A program made the translations under genes and the position numbers. The notes under the pieces are model-generated. The model was not told where the DNA came from and did no database searches. It worked only from the letters and a program-made list of their open reading frames with translations. From the NCBI GenBank assembly GCA_004145795.1, contig SEIO01000003.1:1-64000 (forward strand): a DNA stretch of 64,000 nt, given 5' to 3'. The stretch is from Lentibacillus lipolyticus. Lineage in GTDB: Bacteria > Bacillota > Bacilli > Bacillales > Amphibacillaceae. This document shows, in pieces, positions 48,629 to 56,757 of this stretch; the first letter of the stretch is position 1, and every line of letters starts with the position of its first letter.

Positions 48629-50041
48629 ATGCATATACATGTGGTGCAATCTGGTGACACGCTTTGGGAGATTGCACAAAATTACGGTACAACCATTAAT
48701 CAGATTATTTTGCCAAACGAACTGGATAATCCTGATGTGCTTGTAGTGGGGCAGTCGCTAGTTATTCCGGAGCCAGGCCGTGAGTATGTTATACAGCCTG
48801 GGGATAATTTATGGATGGTTGCCCAGATGTTTGGAGTGACAGTTCAGGAACTTGCAGCAGCAAATAATATTTCTAATCGATCGTTAATATACGTTGGACA
48901 AATGCTCATCAATCCATATGTTCCACATACCGTCCAGGCAGGGGAATATATCTGGGGAATAGCGCAGCAGTATGGTGTCAGTACGGAACAAATCATTCAA
49001 GTAAACGACATTGGGGAACTAGGATTGACCTTTCCTGGACAAACAATCAGGATTCCGATTACCTCCAGACCGGTCACCGAAACAAATGCTTATATAACAC
49101 AATTGAATGAACAGGGGCAGGATGAGGTGATGCTGCATGGCAGATATCTTACTTGTCTTTCTCCATTCATGTACAGTGTAAGGGAAGATGGCACACTTAC
49201 CCAACTGCAGGAGCAGCCGGTACTGGAAGCAGCCAGATCAAATAATATTTCTCCATTGATGGTTGTGACCAATTCTTCACAAGGCGAATTCAGTTCGGAT
49301 TTGACAGCGGCGTTATTTCGTAATCCTGAAACACAAGAGACATTGATCACCAATTTGATAGAAAAGATGAGGGCAAAAGGATATGCAGGGGTTAATTTTG
49401 ATTTTGAATATGTGTACCCGGAAGACCGTGAGAATTATAATGCCTTTCTAAGGCGTGTCGTGTCGCGATTACGTCCGGAAGGTTTTCTAGTATCAACTGC
49501 GTTACCACCGAAAGAAAGTGCAGACCAGCAAGGATTGTTGTATGAGGGCCACGATTATCAGGCACATGGTGAAATAGCAGATTTCGTTATATTGATGACA
49601 TACGAATGGGGCTGGGCCGGCGGAAGACCATGGGCAATTGCTCCGATAAACAAAGTCCGGGATGTGCTGGATTATGCAGTAACCGTGATTCCACGGAATA
49701 AAATCATGATGGGAATGCCATTATACGGACGTGACTGGAATGTTCCATGGGTAGAGGGGACGCTTGCAAGTACCATAGGGCCGGAAGAGGCGGTACAACT
49801 AGCTGCAAGGAATAGTGTATCCATTCAATATGATGAAACGTATCAAACACCATTTTTCCACTATGTCGATGATAACGGCCAGGAACATGAAGTGTGGTTT
49901 GAAGATGCCCGGAGTGTTCAGGCCAAGTATGATACAGTGAAGGCATATGGTCTGAGAGGTGTCACTTATTGGGTGCTTGGAATCTCATTCCCGCAAAATT
50001 GGCCAGTATTGCAGGATAATTTCAGAATCAGAAAGTTTTAA
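48629..50041 (+). CDS. LysM-GH18 spore cortex glycosidase, YaaH/SleL-like
   Basis: 470 residues. Three LysM modules (about 3-47, 52-95, 100-143; VQSGDTLWEIAQNYG, IQPGDNLWMVAQMFG, VQAGEYIWGIAQQYG) bind peptidoglycan or spore cortex, followed by a GH18 domain (about 155-470) with the catalytic FDFEYV (Glu260). YaaH and SleL cleave cortex during germination; those have two LysM modules and about 430 residues, so this form is longer. ATG 48629 follows TAGGAGGGG. No signal peptide, as for coat-deposited SleL. Confidence 0.92.
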   Translation: MHIHVVQSGDTLWEIAQNYGTTINQIILPNELDNPDVLVVGQSLVIPEPGREYVIQPGDNLWMVAQMFGVTVQELAAANNISNRSLIYVGQMLINPYVPHTVQAGEYIWGIAQQYGVSTEQIIQVNDIGELGLTFPGQTIRIPITSRPVTETNAYITQLNEQGQDEVMLHGRYLTCLSPFMYSVREDGTLTQLQEQPVLEAARSNNISPLMVVTNSSQGEFSSDLTAALFRNPETQETLITNLIEKMRAKGYAGVNFDFEYVYPEDRENYNAFLRRVVSRLRPEGFLVSTALPPKESADQQGLLYEGHDYQAHGEIADFVILMTYEWGWAGGRPWAIAPINKVRDVLDYAVTVIPRNKIMMGMPLYGRDWNVPWVEGTLASTIGPEEAVQLAARNSVSIQYDETYQTPFFHYVDDNGQEHEVWFEDARSVQAKYDTVKAYGLRGVTYWVLGISFPQNWPVLQDNFRIRKF

Positions 50042-50106
50042 TGTTAAAACCATTGGGGCGCTGTGTCGTCATTCTGGAACGAAGAAATAACAGTTGTTGG
50101 AGCCGA

Positions 50107-50553
50107 TTAAATCAGCTCTTCAACTGTTTTCTGGAAAAGGTCACGGAATTTCGCTTCATCTTCCGAGCTAAACGCTTTTGGCCCTTTCGTCCGTTTGCCG
50201 CTTTTGCGCGCCATGGCATTCACGTACCGGGATTGGAGCAGCTGATCGATGTTTTCATTTGTGTACGTGAAGCCTCTATGGTGCAGGACGGTGCATCCTT
50301 TCGATAGGGCTAATGATGCCAAGCCATAATCCTGTGTTATGATGATATCGCCTTTTTGCGCCAATTGCATAATCCGGTAATCTGCAGCCTCTGCCCCTGT
50401 GTCAACGTAAACTGTTTCAACGCCGGTCTGCTCATCATCGCGCGAAAAGTGGGAAAAGCTTTTCACGAGGACGACCGGAATATTATATTCACGGGCTATG
50501 GTAATAATTGTTTTTTTAACCGGGCAGGCGTCGGCATCAACGTAAATTTTCAT
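50107..50553 (-). CDS. YaiI/YqxD-family (UPF0178) protein
   Basis: 148 residues. UPF0178 signatures: [11 protein letters not shown] at the start, then [41 protein letters not shown], and [11 protein letters not shown]. Resembles a PIN-like nuclease fold with conserved acidic residues; function unproven. ATG at 50553 follows GGAGGAATTTTTT. Convergent with the YaaH-type gene, about 65 bp apart. Confidence 0.9.
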   Translation of the reverse strand: MKIYVDADACPVKKTIITIAREYNIPVVLVKSFSHFSRDDEQTGVETVYVDTGAEAADYRIMQLAQKGDIIITQDYGLASLALSKGCTVLHHRGFTYTNENIDQLLQSRYVNAMARKSGKRTKGPKAFSSEDEAKFRDLFQKTVEELI

Positions 50554-50740
50554 AAAAAATTCCTCCGTTTTGTATATAAGTTAATTTTAGCAGATGTTTC
50601 GTCATGGGACCACTCTATGTGAATGTAAGATTCGCTGTTTGTATAGTCGAAAGTATCTGATTGAAAGTTTTTTTATTACTTTTGCTGATAGGGTAATAAT
50701 CTTTTTAGATTGTGGAAATAATACACCTGCGAGCTAGAAG

Positions 50741-50769
50741 TTGACTTTCTGTTTCACCAGAACTATAAT
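50741..50769 (+). promoter_or_regulatory. Strong sigma-A promoter of the BCCT gene
   Basis: TTGACT (50741-50746), 17-bp spacer, perfect TATAAT (50764-50769). Expected start near 50776, giving a 148-nt leader. Confidence 0.75.
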
Positions 50770-50775
50770 AAAGAA

Positions 50776-50923
50776 CTATGTAATAAAAAAAAGAGCAAGC
50801 AGGTGGTTTTTAGAGAGACAGAGTTGATAAATGGTTTGGGCAAAGGATAACCATTTTCCATTCGGCGGGTCTGTAATGACAGTATGTATTATAGACACTT
50901 GCTCCTTAAATGGGAGGAAAAAC
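50776..50923 (+). promoter_or_regulatory. Structured 5' leader of the BCCT transporter
   Basis: The 5' end contains GAGCAAG (50793-50799), which pairs with CTTGCTC (50898-50904) just before the GGGAGG ribosome binding site. Enclosed are hairpins ATGGTT/AACCAT (50831-50854) and CTGT/ACAG (50871-50882). Matches no riboswitch class I know, including the c-di-AMP ydaO type. Confidence 0.4.
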
Positions 50924-52486
50924 GTGCAGAAAACGGATAAGGTTAAAACGGATTGGACCGTTTTTGCCGTCAGTGGCGGTTTTTTGATATTATTTATCGT
51001 TTTATCGTTTATCAACAGTGAAGCGGTCGGAAAGTGGATTACGACGCTATTTGATTACGCTGCAAACCTTTTTGGAGCGTATTGGCAGGTTTTGTTGTTC
51101 GGTAATTTTGCAATTGGCATATTTTTAGGCTTTTCCAGATTTGGAAAGGTTCGATTAGGTAAGATGGATAAGCCAAAATATAGTTATTATCGCTGGGTTG
51201 CGATGATTTTAGTGACTCTCTTGGCAAGTGGAGGTGTCTTCTGGGCAGCTTCTGAGCCGATGTATCACTATATGACAACGCCACCATTATTTGGGGGCGG
51301 GGAATTTGATAATATATGGGCTGCGTTCGCGCAAGGTTTTATGCATTGGGGATTCCTAGCCTGGGCGATACTCGGAACACTTGCAACCATCGTTATGATG
51401 TATGTGCATTACAGCAAGGGCTATCCGATGCGTCCGAGAGCCTTGTTGTATCCGGTTTTCGGGGAAAGGATATTTCATAAAAGTATTCTTGGAACTGCGG
51501 CGGACACATTTTCGATTATCGCAACAGCCGCTGGGACATTAGGACCATTGGGCTTTCTAGGTCTGCAAATCTCCTATGGTCTTAATCATTTATTCGATAT
51601 TCCAAATACGGTAACCGTAAGTATTTTGGTTGTTGTCGTTTTGGTTGTGATTGCGGCTATTTCAGCGGCGACCGGTGTTGACAGAGGGATCCTTATGCTG
51701 AGCCGCGTCAACGTTGGTATGACATTTTTGTTAGGATTGATTATGCTATTGATTGGCCCAACGCTATTTATTATTGATGCGTTTATCGGCGGCTCAGGAT
51801 TTTATTTGAACAACTTCTTTGCGATGAATTTTTACCGAGGTGATAGTGCTTGGTTGGGAACGTGGACCATCTTCTTCTGGGGATGGTTTATCGGGTATGG
51901 TCCGATGCTGATTATCTTTATCAGTCGCATCTCCCGTGGCAGAACAATTCGCGAATTGATTATCGCCGTATCCATTGTAGCGCCGCTTGTTACGAACTTC
52001 TGGTTTTCCATTGTTGGCGGAACCGGCGTATTCTTTGAAAAGGAGAATCCTGGTTCCGTTTCCGGAGCATTGAATGAGGCGGGAATGCCCGCTGCAGTCA
52101 TGGCGATTATGGATCAATTGCCAATGGGAACAGTGATGGCAGTAGCATTTCTCATCATTTCCATTGTTTTCGTGGCAACGACAACCGATACGATGTCCTA
52201 TACCGTATCAGTAACACTGACCGGAAATGACCATCCTGCCCGTTGGCTTCGTGTCTTTTGGGCATTGATTTTCGGTGGGACGACGATGGTGATTCTGACA
52301 ATTGGGGAAGGCAGTATCACAGCTATTCAAAATTCCATTGTCATTACGGCTGTACCGGTTTCCTTACTTCTGTTGCCGCCATTGTGGAATGCACCACAAA
52401 TTGCGAAAAAGATGGCGCTGGAACAAGGGCTGATGTGGGAACGGCCGAGACGAGGAAGGCCGATTAAAGTTGATTATAGAAAGTAG
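50924..52486 (+). CDS. BCCT-family compatible-solute transporter
   Basis: 520 residues, about 12 membrane segments. Takes up betaine, choline, carnitine or related compounds, driven by Na+ or H+, for osmoprotection. Family signatures: FWAASEPMYHY, FMHWGFLAWAI, and FISRISRGRTIREL. The usual substrate-box of BCCT (WWxSWSPFVG) reads FFWGWFIGYGPMLI here, so the substrate may differ from glycine betaine. GTG 50924, after GGGAGG, fits the family N-terminus; a longer in-frame form from ATG 50831 would add 31 Cys-containing residues and is unlikely. Confidence 0.88.
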   Translation: MQKTDKVKTDWTVFAVSGGFLILFIVLSFINSEAVGKWITTLFDYAANLFGAYWQVLLFGNFAIGIFLGFSRFGKVRLGKMDKPKYSYYRWVAMILVTLLASGGVFWAASEPMYHYMTTPPLFGGGEFDNIWAAFAQGFMHWGFLAWAILGTLATIVMMYVHYSKGYPMRPRALLYPVFGERIFHKSILGTAADTFSIIATAAGTLGPLGFLGLQISYGLNHLFDIPNTVTVSILVVVVLVVIAAISAATGVDRGILMLSRVNVGMTFLLGLIMLLIGPTLFIIDAFIGGSGFYLNNFFAMNFYRGDSAWLGTWTIFFWGWFIGYGPMLIIFISRISRGRTIRELIIAVSIVAPLVTNFWFSIVGGTGVFFEKENPGSVSGALNEAGMPAAVMAIMDQLPMGTVMAVAFLIISIVFVATTTDTMSYTVSVTLTGNDHPARWLRVFWALIFGGTTMVILTIGEGSITAIQNSIVITAVPVSLLLLPPLWNAPQIAKKMALEQGLMWERPRRGRPIKVDYRK

Positions 52487-52519
52487 AGTGGGGTACTTAA
52501 ATGTACTCCCTTTTTTTTA
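52487..52519 (+). terminator. Terminator after the BCCT gene
   Basis: GGGGTAC pairs with GTACTCCC (one bulge), T run. Confidence 0.7.
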
Positions 52520-52540
52520 TTATTAATTGTAAGTATTTTT

Positions 52541-52549
52541 TGGTATAAT
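52541..52549 (+). promoter_or_regulatory. Extended -10 promoter of the squalene/phytoene synthase gene
   Basis: TGG-TATAAT, with perfect TATAAT at 52544-52549 and TGn upstream. The -35 is weak. Confidence 0.5.
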
Positions 52550-52578
52550 GAAAATAGTATTAAGGGAGGCGTATCAGG

Positions 52579-53397
52579 TTGAAACAAGCGAAACAATTGC
52601 AAAAAGATGCCATCCAAATGCTTAAGGATACAAGCAGAACATTTTACATACCTATAACATTACTGAAGTCACCATTGAAACAAACGGTTGGGTCAGCTTA
52701 TTTATGCATGCGTGCGGTTGATGAAATAGAAGATCACGAGGAATTGGACGCAGAAGTGAAACAGCAGTTGCTCCGTTCAACGAGTGATTTATTGACGCGT
52801 GATTTTGATGACCAGGCATATCGTGAACTGCTCAAGCCATATGAATCCATGCTTCCTGAAGTTACATTGCGATTAGCTGATTGGATTCACCTTTGTCCGG
52901 ACGGAATTGTTGAAAAGGTAAAAGAGTCGACAAGCATCATGGCTGCTGGTATGGCCGACTGGGCGGAAAAAGGCTGGGACATAGGGGATAAAGCTGATCT
53001 TGATGATTATACATATTATGTAGCTGGTTTAGTTGGGGTTATGCTGTCTGATATCTGGTATTGGTATGACGGCACGGAAACAGACCGGGAGCTTGCGATT
53101 GGCTATGGGCGAGGCCTGCAGGCGGTAAATATTTTGCGTAACCAGGATGAAGACGGCGAGCGTGGTGTGAATTTTGTCCCGGATGGCTGGACCCGGGATG
53201 ATATGTTTCACTACACTGAGAATAATCTTGCACAGGCTGATGAATATATGAAGGCCATCAAGACCCGGAATATCATGCTGTTTTGCCGAATCCCGCTCGC
53301 TTTGGCGAAGCGAACTGTGAAAGCGCTGAAAGAAGGACGCGAAAAGATTTCCAGAAATGAAGTTGAAACGATTGTAGAGGACTTAAAGAAGGACTGA
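52579..53397 (+). CDS. Squalene/phytoene synthase-family protein
   Basis: 272 residues. Trans-prenyltransferase fold for head-to-head condensation of prenyl diphosphates. First Asp-rich motif RAVDEIED (Asp48, Asp52) is intact. The second, normally NILRDVxED, reads NILRNQDED: the first Asp is Asn188, with Asp192 kept. A divergent Bacillaceae group is known by this pattern, and B. subtilis YisP, another family member, acts as a farnesyl-diphosphate phosphatase. TTG start after AGGGAGG. Single gene, so the product (C30 pigment precursor or phosphatase) is open; the mevalonate operon at 5-9.6 kb could supply its substrate. Confidence 0.83.
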   Translation: MKQAKQLQKDAIQMLKDTSRTFYIPITLLKSPLKQTVGSAYLCMRAVDEIEDHEELDAEVKQQLLRSTSDLLTRDFDDQAYRELLKPYESMLPEVTLRLADWIHLCPDGIVEKVKESTSIMAAGMADWAEKGWDIGDKADLDDYTYYVAGLVGVMLSDIWYWYDGTETDRELAIGYGRGLQAVNILRNQDEDGERGVNFVPDGWTRDDMFHYTENNLAQADEYMKAIKTRNIMLFCRIPLALAKRTVKALKEGREKISRNEVETIVEDLKKD

Positions 53398-53401
53398 AGG
53401 G

Positions 53402-53434
53402 AAGCCACTATTCCCAATGATATGGTGGCTTTTC
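53402..53434 (+). terminator. Terminator after the squalene/phytoene synthase gene
   Basis: AAGCCAC pairs with GTGGCTT, followed by TT. Confidence 0.65.
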
Positions 53435-53499
53435 ATTAGCTGCCAAATTGGATACGGGTAGCTTGTGGGCGAATAAATGTAACGAAACCGAAAGCAACA

Positions 53500-53528
53500 A
53501 GAGACCGTTCTAAACGGTCTCTTTTTTA
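53500..53528. terminator. Strong hairpin terminator between convergent genes
   Basis: AGAGACCGTT pairs with AACGGTCTCT around a very short loop; T run on the plus strand. Confidence 0.75.
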
Positions 53529-53537
53529 CTGTTTGCA

Positions 53538-53723
53538 TCATTTGTTCAATAGTGATTTCATGCCAAGGTATAGAATGGCCGCTGAAAAAACAATAATGAC
53601 GATACCGCCGACCACATCTAAAAAGGACGCAAGCCCCGGCGAAATGATGGAAGATGCCGGAACATTGGCCAGCGCAAAGCCTGCTAACACACATGCCAAA
53701 TACAATAATGCTAATTGGTAAAT
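53538..53723 (-). CDS. Probable small two-TM membrane protein with ATT start
   Basis: 61 residues. The frame is hydrophobic with two membrane segments (about 3-20 and 37-56) around a Pro/Ser-rich turn (VPASSIISPG), ending MKSLLNK. An excellent ribosome binding site (GGAGGGG) lies at 53728-53734, but in this frame the only plausible initiator at the right distance is ATT 53721-53723 (or ATT 53724-53726); ATG, GTG and TTG do not occur within it near the site. ATT starts are known in Bacillus (infC). No family recognised. A plus-strand frame on the other strand lacks a site. Confidence 0.55.
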   Translation of the reverse strand: MYQLALLYLACVLAGFALANVPASSIISPGLASFLDVVGGIVIIVFSAAILYLGMKSLLNK

Positions 53724-53786
53724 AATACCCCTCCTCTGCTGCTTGTTGAGTACGACGTTTTCTGGAGGGATATGGCTTAAATCACA

Positions 53787-54203
53787 TTAGTAGCACTGGA
53801 ACGATTGCACGTTATCTAGGTCAACGCCGTAGTACACCCACCTGTTCCGCTGCCACCTGAATCCAGCGATGGAATGCCGGCCGACATAAATTGGGAAAAA
53901 CCAGAAAGCGTCCCATCGCAACCAGATATACGTAAATTGAAACAGGCAACCCCGAATGGCACCGGGATCAACTGCGAAAACACCTACATCCCCCTGTGCC
54001 TGTAGTGATTGCGGCTGCTGTGGTGTAAACGGCGGTGGCGGTGAATTTGGAGCACTTACTTGTTGTGGCCCATCTTGGAATCCTAGTGAACCTCCGCTCG
54101 TTTGTCCGGATGGTCCGTTGAACGGGGGTCCCATCCCTGGTCCATTATCTTGAAACCATGGGAACTGAAATAATCGTTGATCACCATATGGTGGAAAGTG
54201 CAT
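53787..54203 (-). CDS. Pro/Gly-rich protein with aromatic C-terminal domain
   Basis: 138 residues. Residues 1-75 are rich in Pro, Gly, Gln and Phe, low-complexity like spore-coat or surface proteins. Residues 80-138 form a compact domain rich in Trp, Tyr and Phe with two Cys (CLFQFTYIWLRWDAFWFFP, GFRWQRNRWVYYGVDL, QSFQC). I recall similar C-terminal domains in other Bacillaceae proteins of unknown function. ATG follows GGGAGGAAAAAAGCAT. A spore-surface role is only a guess. Confidence 0.75.
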   Translation of the reverse strand: MHFPPYGDQRLFQFPWFQDNGPGMGPPFNGPSGQTSGGSLGFQDGPQQVSAPNSPPPPFTPQQPQSLQAQGDVGVFAVDPGAIRGCLFQFTYIWLRWDAFWFFPIYVGRHSIAGFRWQRNRWVYYGVDLDNVQSFQCY

Positions 54204-54353
54204 ATGCTTTTTTCCTCCCTTAAAGAGTTCTTCGGTATACTATATGGTGATTCGTCTAATCTTGTATGGGCACCAAACACCATTTTTTCTCACGTAACGT
54301 TATATATAAAGTAATTGTTGAAGGGATGACAGATCGATGCAGCTAAAGGAAGT

Positions 54354-55781
54354 CTAAACCGGTCCCCAGCCAATCATTACACCAATACTAAGCATAATAA
54401 TGGCAATAACTGCCCAGATAAGAAGCAATGGAAACATCCAGCGTGCCCACTTAATCCACGCTACTCCCGCTACTGCCAGGCTAGCCATTAGCGGCCCGGA
54501 TGTAGGGAAGATACTGTTAGTGAAGCCATCCCCAAATTGGTAAGCCTGTACAGCTACCTGACGGGTTATCCCAATCATATCAGCGAGTGGTGACAGAATT
54601 GGCATCGCAATCATGGCCTGTCCGCTTCCGGATGGTACCAGGAAGTTCAGTACACCGTTCGCTATAAACATTCCGAGTGCGGCAAACACGGGTGTTAACT
54701 CGGTCAGGGGAATGGAAAGGGCATGAACGACCGTATCAAGAATTTGTGCATCCTCCATAACTATTAGAATTGCACGGGCAACACCAATAATTAATGCACC
54801 GTATACCAGCTTTTGGCACCCTTCCAGAAATGTTACTGCCGTTTTATTGTAATTCATTCCAGCAATAACACCTGCTGCGAGTCCAATGATAATAAAGAAA
54901 GCGGCCATGTGATTAATGGACCATTTGAATTGGATGGTTGCGAATACGAAAAACGCAAGCGCAATACCAACAAATCCCAGTATTAGTTTGTGTTTGATTG
55001 TAAATGGGGCATCCAGGTTTTCTTCGGATGATTCTGTATTATCCAGTATGCCTACCAGACTTTTGGACGGATCATTAATGACTTTTTTCGCATAACTCCA
55101 TGTATATAAAATTGTTGCCCCAACAATAACCATAAATGCAATGACTCGTAACAACATCCCGCTGAATAGCGGAATATCTGCAATTGACTGTGCAATCCCC
55201 ACCGTGTACGGGTTCAGAAACCCGACATTAAACCCGGCAAATGTCGCGCCGAATGTGATGGCAACCGCTACGATTGCATCCAGTTTCAGGGCACGCGCAA
55301 TAATGATTCCGATTGCAACAAACGGGATGACGGAATTGGCTACAGCACCGATTGCACCGCCAAGTGCAAATAATGTGGATACAATGGCGATCAGCCAGAA
55401 TTCTTTTCCCTGTGTAAGATTAACAGCACGAATGATACCTCCTCGGATTGCACCTGAACGTTCAACAACCTCGAAGGCACCTCCTGCAAACAACACCAAA
55501 AATATAAGGCTGCCGGACTGGACCATTCCTTTCTGTAAGGCCAGGAATATGTCCATTACCCCAATCGTCTCTCCTTCCACTGTACTGTAAGTTCCAGGCA
55601 CGACTCGCTCCACACCGTCTATTGTTTCCCTGTCAAATGACCCGGCTGGAATAATATATGTAGCGACCACGGCCATCAGCAATACTCCGAACAGAATGAC
55701 ATAGGTGTCCGGAGCTTCGAACTTTTTTTTAGGTTTTTTGTTTGGAGTTATTTCTGTGTTTCTTGCTTCTGCAATACTCAT
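54354..55781 (-). CDS. YfcC-family membrane transporter
   Basis: 475 residues, about 12 membrane segments. YfcC family (distantly related to C4-dicarboxylate and arginine/ornithine carriers): YVILFGVLLMAVVATYIIPAGSFDR at the start, FVLFAGGAFEVVERSGAI-like region, GFNVGFLNPYTVGIAQSIADIP, and FLVPSGSGQAMIAMPILSPLAD toward the C-terminus. Substrate unknown (C4-dicarboxylates or basic amino acids). ATG after GGGGAGTGTC. Downstream of the thiamine operon on the same strand but separated by a terminator. Confidence 0.82.
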   Translation of the reverse strand: MSIAEARNTEITPNKKPKKKFEAPDTYVILFGVLLMAVVATYIIPAGSFDRETIDGVERVVPGTYSTVEGETIGVMDIFLALQKGMVQSGSLIFLVLFAGGAFEVVERSGAIRGGIIRAVNLTQGKEFWLIAIVSTLFALGGAIGAVANSVIPFVAIGIIIARALKLDAIVAVAITFGATFAGFNVGFLNPYTVGIAQSIADIPLFSGMLLRVIAFMVIVGATILYTWSYAKKVINDPSKSLVGILDNTESSEENLDAPFTIKHKLILGFVGIALAFFVFATIQFKWSINHMAAFFIIIGLAAGVIAGMNYNKTAVTFLEGCQKLVYGALIIGVARAILIVMEDAQILDTVVHALSIPLTELTPVFAALGMFIANGVLNFLVPSGSGQAMIAMPILSPLADMIGITRQVAVQAYQFGDGFTNSIFPTSGPLMASLAVAGVAWIKWARWMFPLLLIWAVIAIIMLSIGVMIGWGPV

Positions 55782-56005
55782 GAGTTTGACACTCCCCTAC
55801 AAAGTGTTTGAATTTAATGAATATAATAAATGTGCTATTGAGTATTGGAAAATTTGTCAAATAATTTAGTCTCCTCGGTGGATGTAACAATTGTAATGTT
55901 AATGAGTACTGCAAATCCGTCCAAGTTACTGATTGCGTTCCTGGTACCAGAGTTAGCAGCTTTATGATGAGAGTTGAAGCGGATCACAAAAGGTATCAAA
56001 AAAAG
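55782..56005. other. Upstream region of the YfcC gene
   Basis: Holds the ribosome binding site of the YfcC gene and its promoter region; no other gene is seen. A GAGTACTG-rich stretch shows no recognisable structure. Confidence 0.4.
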
Positions 56006-56055
56006 TACTGCACCTCAAAAAGCTGGAACTGAAATCCGGCTTTTGAAGTGCAGTA
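56006..56055 (-). terminator. Terminator of the thiamine operon
   Basis: TACTGCAC at 56006 pairs with GTGCAGTA at 56048; inner segments TCAAAA/TTTTGA and GC/GC extend it. The T run is on the minus strand (the A run at 55998-56004), as expected for the operon. Confidence 0.75.
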
Positions 56056-56148
56056 TGCAAAAATGCCACGAATCCTTGATTGAGACTGGCGTGTCTGGTG
56101 TTTAAAGTAGAAATACCCATTTTCAAGTGTTCAAAATGGATAAGAACG

Positions 56149-56754
56149 TCAGATTTTTTTTACAACTCCCTCAATACTATTAGCTCCTGTTATTGCTGAA
56201 ATAACAGCAACCCCGTCCGCACCTGCTTCGATGACAGCTGCTGCATTTTGTTCATGAATGCCACCGATCCCGACAATCGGCATAGTTGGATACTGGTATT
56301 TTAATGTCCTGATCCATTCTGGTCCGACGGATTGTTTGGCATCCACCTTTGTCGATGTTGCAAAAATTGGCCCTGCCCCAAGGTAATCCGCTAATTGTAT
56401 CGGGCTGTTATCTACCTCCGTTTGGTTGGAAACAGACAGACCAATGATTTTATCGGGAAACAACTCCCGTACCTCCTCAAGTGGCCTGTCATCCTGCCCG
56501 ATATGGATCCCATCAACCTCCAATGGTTTGGCTAAATCAATATCATCGTTTATGAAAAACAGAATGTTATGGCGGGCGCAAATGTTACGCAGTCTGCGTC
56601 CTAATGCCAATTTTTCTGTGCCGATTAGCGATCTTTTCCCTTTTTCCCGGAACTGAAATGCAGTAATACCGGCCTTTGCCGCTTCCTCCAGAATATCCTC
56701 GGGTGGCCGCTCGCAATCTTGGCTGCCCATGATAAAATATTTTCTTAGATTCAT
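56149..56754 (-). CDS. thiE: Thiamine-phosphate synthase
   Basis: 201 residues. Joins HMP-diphosphate and thiazole phosphate to thiamine phosphate. TIM barrel with FQFREKG (near 33-39), FFINDDIDLA, VDGIHIGQDD, YLGAGPIFATSTK and GIGGIHEQN. ATG at 56754, 3 nt after the thiM stop. Last gene of the thiW-thiD-thiM-thiE operon. Confidence 0.93.
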   Translation of the reverse strand: MNLRKYFIMGSQDCERPPEDILEEAAKAGITAFQFREKGKRSLIGTEKLALGRRLRNICARHNILFFINDDIDLAKPLEVDGIHIGQDDRPLEEVRELFPDKIIGLSVSNQTEVDNSPIQLADYLGAGPIFATSTKVDAKQSVGPEWIRTLKYQYPTMPIVGIGGIHEQNAAAVIEAGADGVAVISAITGANSIEGVVKKI

Positions 56755-56757
56755 ACG

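Noticed and set aside
50776-50923. c-di-AMP (ydaO-type) riboswitch in the BCCT leader
   Set aside because: None of the conserved ydaO sequence blocks are present.
53533-53721. 62-codon plus-strand frame
   Set aside because: Antisense shadow of the probable small membrane protein; no ribosome binding site.
55141-55590. 149-codon plus-strand frame
   Set aside because: Antisense to the YfcC transporter; composition and lack of a binding site mark it as a shadow.
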